This document shows, in pieces, positions 13,988 to 15,996 of a DNA stretch of 15,996 bases. The position numbers and the translations under genes are program-made. Position 1 is the stretch's first letter. Each line of letters opens with the position of its first letter. Source of the DNA: an uncultured Opitutia bacterium (lineage in GTDB: Bacteria; Verrucomicrobiota; Verrucomicrobiia; Opitutales; Opitutaceae); assembly GCA_903938935.1 (NCBI GenBank), contig CAJAFD010000105.1, positions 1-15,996 on the forward strand, in the 5' to 3' direction. The notes beneath the pieces are model-generated. The model saw only the letters and a program-made list of their open reading frames with translations, was not told where the DNA came from and searched no databases.

Positions 13988-14485
13988 TTAGGCTTTGGCG
14001 TCGCCTTCAGCCGCGGGAGCGGATTCAGCGGCAGCGGCGGCCTTGGGGGCTTTAGCTTTCTTGGCTTTGGCGGGCTTTTTGGCCTGCTTGTAGCCTGGGT
14101 CATCGGCCTTTACGAACTCGATGAGCGCCATTTCAGCGGCGTCGCCGGTGGAACGTGGTCCGAGTTTGTAGATGCGGGTGTAACCGCCGGCACGATTGGC
14201 AAAGTCCTTGTATTTCTCATTGAAGAGAAGGGTGATCGCATTCTCGTCGCGCACGTCGGCCAAGGCCAGACGACGGAGGTGAATAGCGTCCTTCTTGTCG
14301 GTCTTCAACGCGGCTTTTTTGGCCTTGGTGATGACCTTCTCGATGAAGGGACGGAGGGCTTTAGCCTTCGTGAAGGTGGTTTGGATCCGGCCGTGGGTGA
14401 TGAGGGAGGCGGCCATATTGGCCATCATCGCCTTACGGTGCGGAGCGGTAACGCCTAAGGAGGCGTGGTGTTTATTGTGACGCAT
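13988..14485 (-). CDS. rplQ: Large-subunit ribosomal protein L17 with extended tail
   Basis: 165 residues. The first 128 match L17: MRHNKHHASLGVTAPHRKAM, then MANMAASLITHGRIQTTFTKAKALRP (in parts), RRLALADVRDENAITLLFNE region, GGYTRIYKLGPRSTGDAAEMALIEFV (in parts). E. coli L17 has 127 residues. The extra C-terminal tail (129-165) is rich in Lys/Ala and then Ala/Glu (KKPAKAKKAKAPKAA, AAAESAPAAEGDAKA), low in complexity, and probably disordered. L17 lies near the peptide exit tunnel, so the tail may reach the subunit surface (inference). It follows rpoA after 84 bp, as usual, and is the last gene of the operon, before the strong terminator. Confidence 0.97.
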   Translation of the reverse strand: MRHNKHHASLGVTAPHRKAMMANMAASLITHGRIQTTFTKAKALRPFIEKVITKAKKAALKTDKKDAIHLRRLALADVRDENAITLLFNEKYKDFANRAGGYTRIYKLGPRSTGDAAEMALIEFVKADDPGYKQAKKPAKAKKAKAPKAAAAAESAPAAEGDAKA

Positions 14486-14569
14486 GGTCGGTGTGTTTTA
14501 GATCGGCGCACGATCGGCAATCGGGTCGCAGCGTAGGGCGACACAGACGGCGCGGGCGCCAAAAAGGAA

Positions 14570-15571
14570 TTAGGCTTCTTTCTTGGTCTCGAGGAGGCGT
14601 TCGTCGAACTTCATGCCAAGCGAGAGGCCGAGGGCTTCGAGCTTGTCCTTGATTTCGTTGAGCGACTTCTTGCCGAAATTGCGGTATTTGAGCATCTCTT
14701 GCTCGGACTTCATCGCGAGTTCGCCCACGGTGGTGATGTTCGCGTTGTTCAAGCAATTCGCGGCGCGCACGGAGAGTTCGATCTCGTTGACCGACATGTT
14801 GAGGAGTTTGCGGAGCTTGTTCTGCTCTTCGCTGACCTCGGACTGTTGGTTTTCGAATTCGTAGGTCTCTTCGCTGACGCGATCGAAGACGTCGAGGTGA
14901 TGCTTCAGGATCGAGGCGGATTGTTTGAGGGCGTCATCGGGGGTGATGCGGCCATCGGTCCAGATCTCGAGGATGAGTTTGTCGTAATCGGTGATTTGAC
15001 CCACGCGGGTGGCTTCGACCGAGTATTTGACGAGGCGAACAGGCGAGAAGAGGGAGTCGATCGGAATGACACCGATGGCTTGTTCTTCTTTTTTGTTTTG
15101 CTCGCCAGGATAGTAACCGCGGCCGGTCTTGATCTCAATCTCGGCTTCGAAATTGCGTTTCGTGTCGAGGGTGCAGATGACCTGGTCGGGATTGACGATG
15201 GTGATGTTGGCGTCGGCCTGGATATCGGCCGCGGTGACGGGGCCGATTTTGTTGGCTTTGACGGTGAGGCTGATGGTCTCACGCTTGTGGGACACGATGA
15301 GAACCTTTTTGAGGTTCAGCACGATGTCGGTGACGTCTTCGACGACACCATCGATGGATTGGAACTCATGATTCACGCCATCAATTTTGATGGAGGAGAT
15401 GGCCGCGCCTTCGATGGAGCTGAGGAGAACACGACGGAGGGAGTTGCCGACCGTATGACCGTAGCCGGCCTCGAAAGGCTCGGCGATGAACTTCGCGTAG
15501 GTAGGCGTGGAGCCTTCCTCGATTTTGGTGAGCTTGCTAGGGAGTTCGAACTTTCCGAGGCGTTTGGGCAT
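14570..15571 (-). CDS. rpoA: DNA-directed RNA polymerase subunit alpha
   Basis: 333 residues (E. coli 329). The alpha dimer nucleates RNA polymerase assembly, and its C-terminal domain contacts UP elements and activators. The N-terminal domain (1 to about 235) shows FEAGYGHTVGNSLRRVLLSS (33-52) and the EFQSIDGVVEDVTDIVLNLK stretch. The linker is Glu/Gln-rich (EFENQQSEVSEEQNK). The alpha-CTD (about 256-325) has ELSVRAANCLNN, with the UP-element-binding Arg in VRAANCLN (268-275), and NFGKKSLNEIKDKL (298-311). I chose ATG 15571; a longer frame to 15742 adds residues from the gap and rpsD that have no homology. It lies 53 bp after rpsD. An AACTC-TGAC-GAGTT hairpin sits 7 bp before the start. Confidence 0.98.
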   Translation of the reverse strand: MPKRLGKFELPSKLTKIEEGSTPTYAKFIAEPFEAGYGHTVGNSLRRVLLSSIEGAAISSIKIDGVNHEFQSIDGVVEDVTDIVLNLKKVLIVSHKRETISLTVKANKIGPVTAADIQADANITIVNPDQVICTLDTKRNFEAEIEIKTGRGYYPGEQNKKEEQAIGVIPIDSLFSPVRLVKYSVEATRVGQITDYDKLILEIWTDGRITPDDALKQSASILKHHLDVFDRVSEETYEFENQQSEVSEEQNKLRKLLNMSVNEIELSVRAANCLNNANITTVGELAMKSEQEMLKYRNFGKKSLNEIKDKLEALGLSLGMKFDERLLETKKEA

Positions 15572-15578
15572 GGTGATG

Positions 15579-15592
15579 AACTCTGACGAGTT
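15579..15592 (-). repeat. Small hairpin just upstream of rpoA start
   Basis: AACTC-TGAC-GAGTT (written on the plus strand) is a 5-bp inverted repeat with a 4-base loop, ending 7 bases before the rpoA ATG. It would occupy the ribosome landing site in the mRNA. The stem is short and may be chance. Confidence 0.35.
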
Positions 15593-15624
15593 AAGAAGAA
15601 GTGAAGGAAAGAGGCAAAAAAAAC

Positions 15625-15996
15625 TCAGAAGCGCGAGTAGAACTCGACGATGAGCTGTTCGTTGATGTTTTGATCCATTTCGTCGCGCTTGGGCAGACGA
15701 ACGACCGCGGCCTTGAAGGCTTCGGCGTTGAGGGTGAGCCAACCGGGGACGTTACGGATGCGGTTTTCCTCGAGGTTGCGGGTGGCAAACTGGCGGGAAG
15801 CCGGAGCGTTCTTGACCTCGATTTCGTCGCCGGGTTTCACGCTGTAGCTGGCGATGTCCAGCTTGCGACCGTTGACGCGGATGTGGCCGTGATTGACGAA
15901 CTGTCGGGCAGCCGCGCGGCTCTTAGCGAGACCGAGCAGATACACGACGCTGTCAAGACGGGTCTCGAGGAGCTGCATGAAGCGCTCGCCGGGGAC
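15625..15996 (-). CDS. rpsD: Small-subunit ribosomal protein S4 (C-terminal part, 5' end outside window)
   Basis: 123 residues of S4 are visible. The open frame continues through the window edge as VPGERFMQLLETRLDSVVY, which in S4 lies near residue 90-100, so the Met at 15978 is internal and not the start. The S4 RNA-binding domain is clear: TRLDSVVYLLGLAKSRAAAR, QFVNHGHIRVNGRKLD, IASYSVKPGDEIEV. The C-terminus ends EQLIVEFYSRF, as usual. S4 binds 16S rRNA early in 30S assembly and, in E. coli, represses translation of its own operon. The order rpsD-rpoA-rplQ is that of the bacterial alpha operon. Confidence 0.97.
   Translation of the reverse strand, partial: VPGERFMQLLETRLDSVVYLLGLAKSRAAARQFVNHGHIRVNGRKLDIASYSVKPGDEIEVKNAPASRQFATRNLEENRIRNVPGWLTLNAEAFKAAVVRLPKRDEMDQNINEQLIVEFYSRF

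Noticed and set aside
14550..14567. GGCGC-GG-GCGCC next to AAAAA downstream of rpoA as a terminator
   Set aside because: On the transcribed minus strand the T-run precedes the stem, the loop has only two bases, and rplQ must be read through from rpoA.
14699..15586. 295-codon plus-strand frame rich in Asp, Gly and Val
   Set aside because: It mirrors rpoA; the repetitive acidic composition is what the reverse complement of rpoA codons gives.

Overview
This is a housekeeping stretch of a GC-rich bacterial chromosome. There is no mobile element, phage, CRISPR array, tRNA or rRNA. Gene content, the RpoA and L17 sequences and the unusual NAD(P)H-hydrate repair enzyme suggest Verrucomicrobiota, perhaps an Opitutales/Opitutaceae-like organism. 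That placement rests on protein impressions only and is of moderate confidence. Almost every gene lies on the minus strand; the exceptions are a partial gene at the left edge, a HIT-family gene and a VC0807-like membrane protein gene.

Layout, left to right. 1-553 (+): tail of an unidentified gene, then a HIT hydrolase. 567-4892 (-): a tightly packed five-gene run transcribed pdxJ > acpS > unknown membrane-anchored protein > nnr > dprA, with 4-12 bp gaps. It joins vitamin B6 synthesis, acyl-carrier-protein activation, nicotinamide-nucleotide repair and DNA uptake processing. 4949-5671 (+): VC0807-like membrane protein, divergent from pdxJ and convergent with gltA. 5681-6979 (-): citrate synthase. 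7101-11861 (-): a partial histidine cluster transcribed exported LolA-like protein > hisD > hisC > hisB > 282-bp gap > hisH. 11917-13458 (-): guaA, preceded by a 75-aa membrane zinc-ribbon protein. 13988-15996 (-): the end of the ribosomal alpha operon (rpsD > rpoA > rplQ), closed by a strong intrinsic terminator at 13897-13935. The longest stretch without a gene is 7740-8021 (282 bp).

How the genes work together: hisD, hisC and hisB supply late and middle histidine steps, and HisH is the glutaminase that feeds ammonia to HisF. hisF, hisA, hisG, hisI and hisE are not in the window. GuaA makes GMP; GltA opens the TCA cycle; PdxJ makes pyridoxine 5'-phosphate, the precursor of the PLP cofactor of HisC.

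I looked for an undescribed system and found no convincing one. The points most worth a second look are: (i) the absence of Shine-Dalgarno motifs at all 17 readable starts, with a C-rich base preference just before ATG; (ii) a compact Nnr with altered motifs in both domains; (iii) small unrecognised membrane proteins embedded in the pdxJ-dprA operon and between rplQ and guaA; (iv) the hairpin-dense gap before hisH; (v) two third-position codon styles that alternate between adjacent genes.
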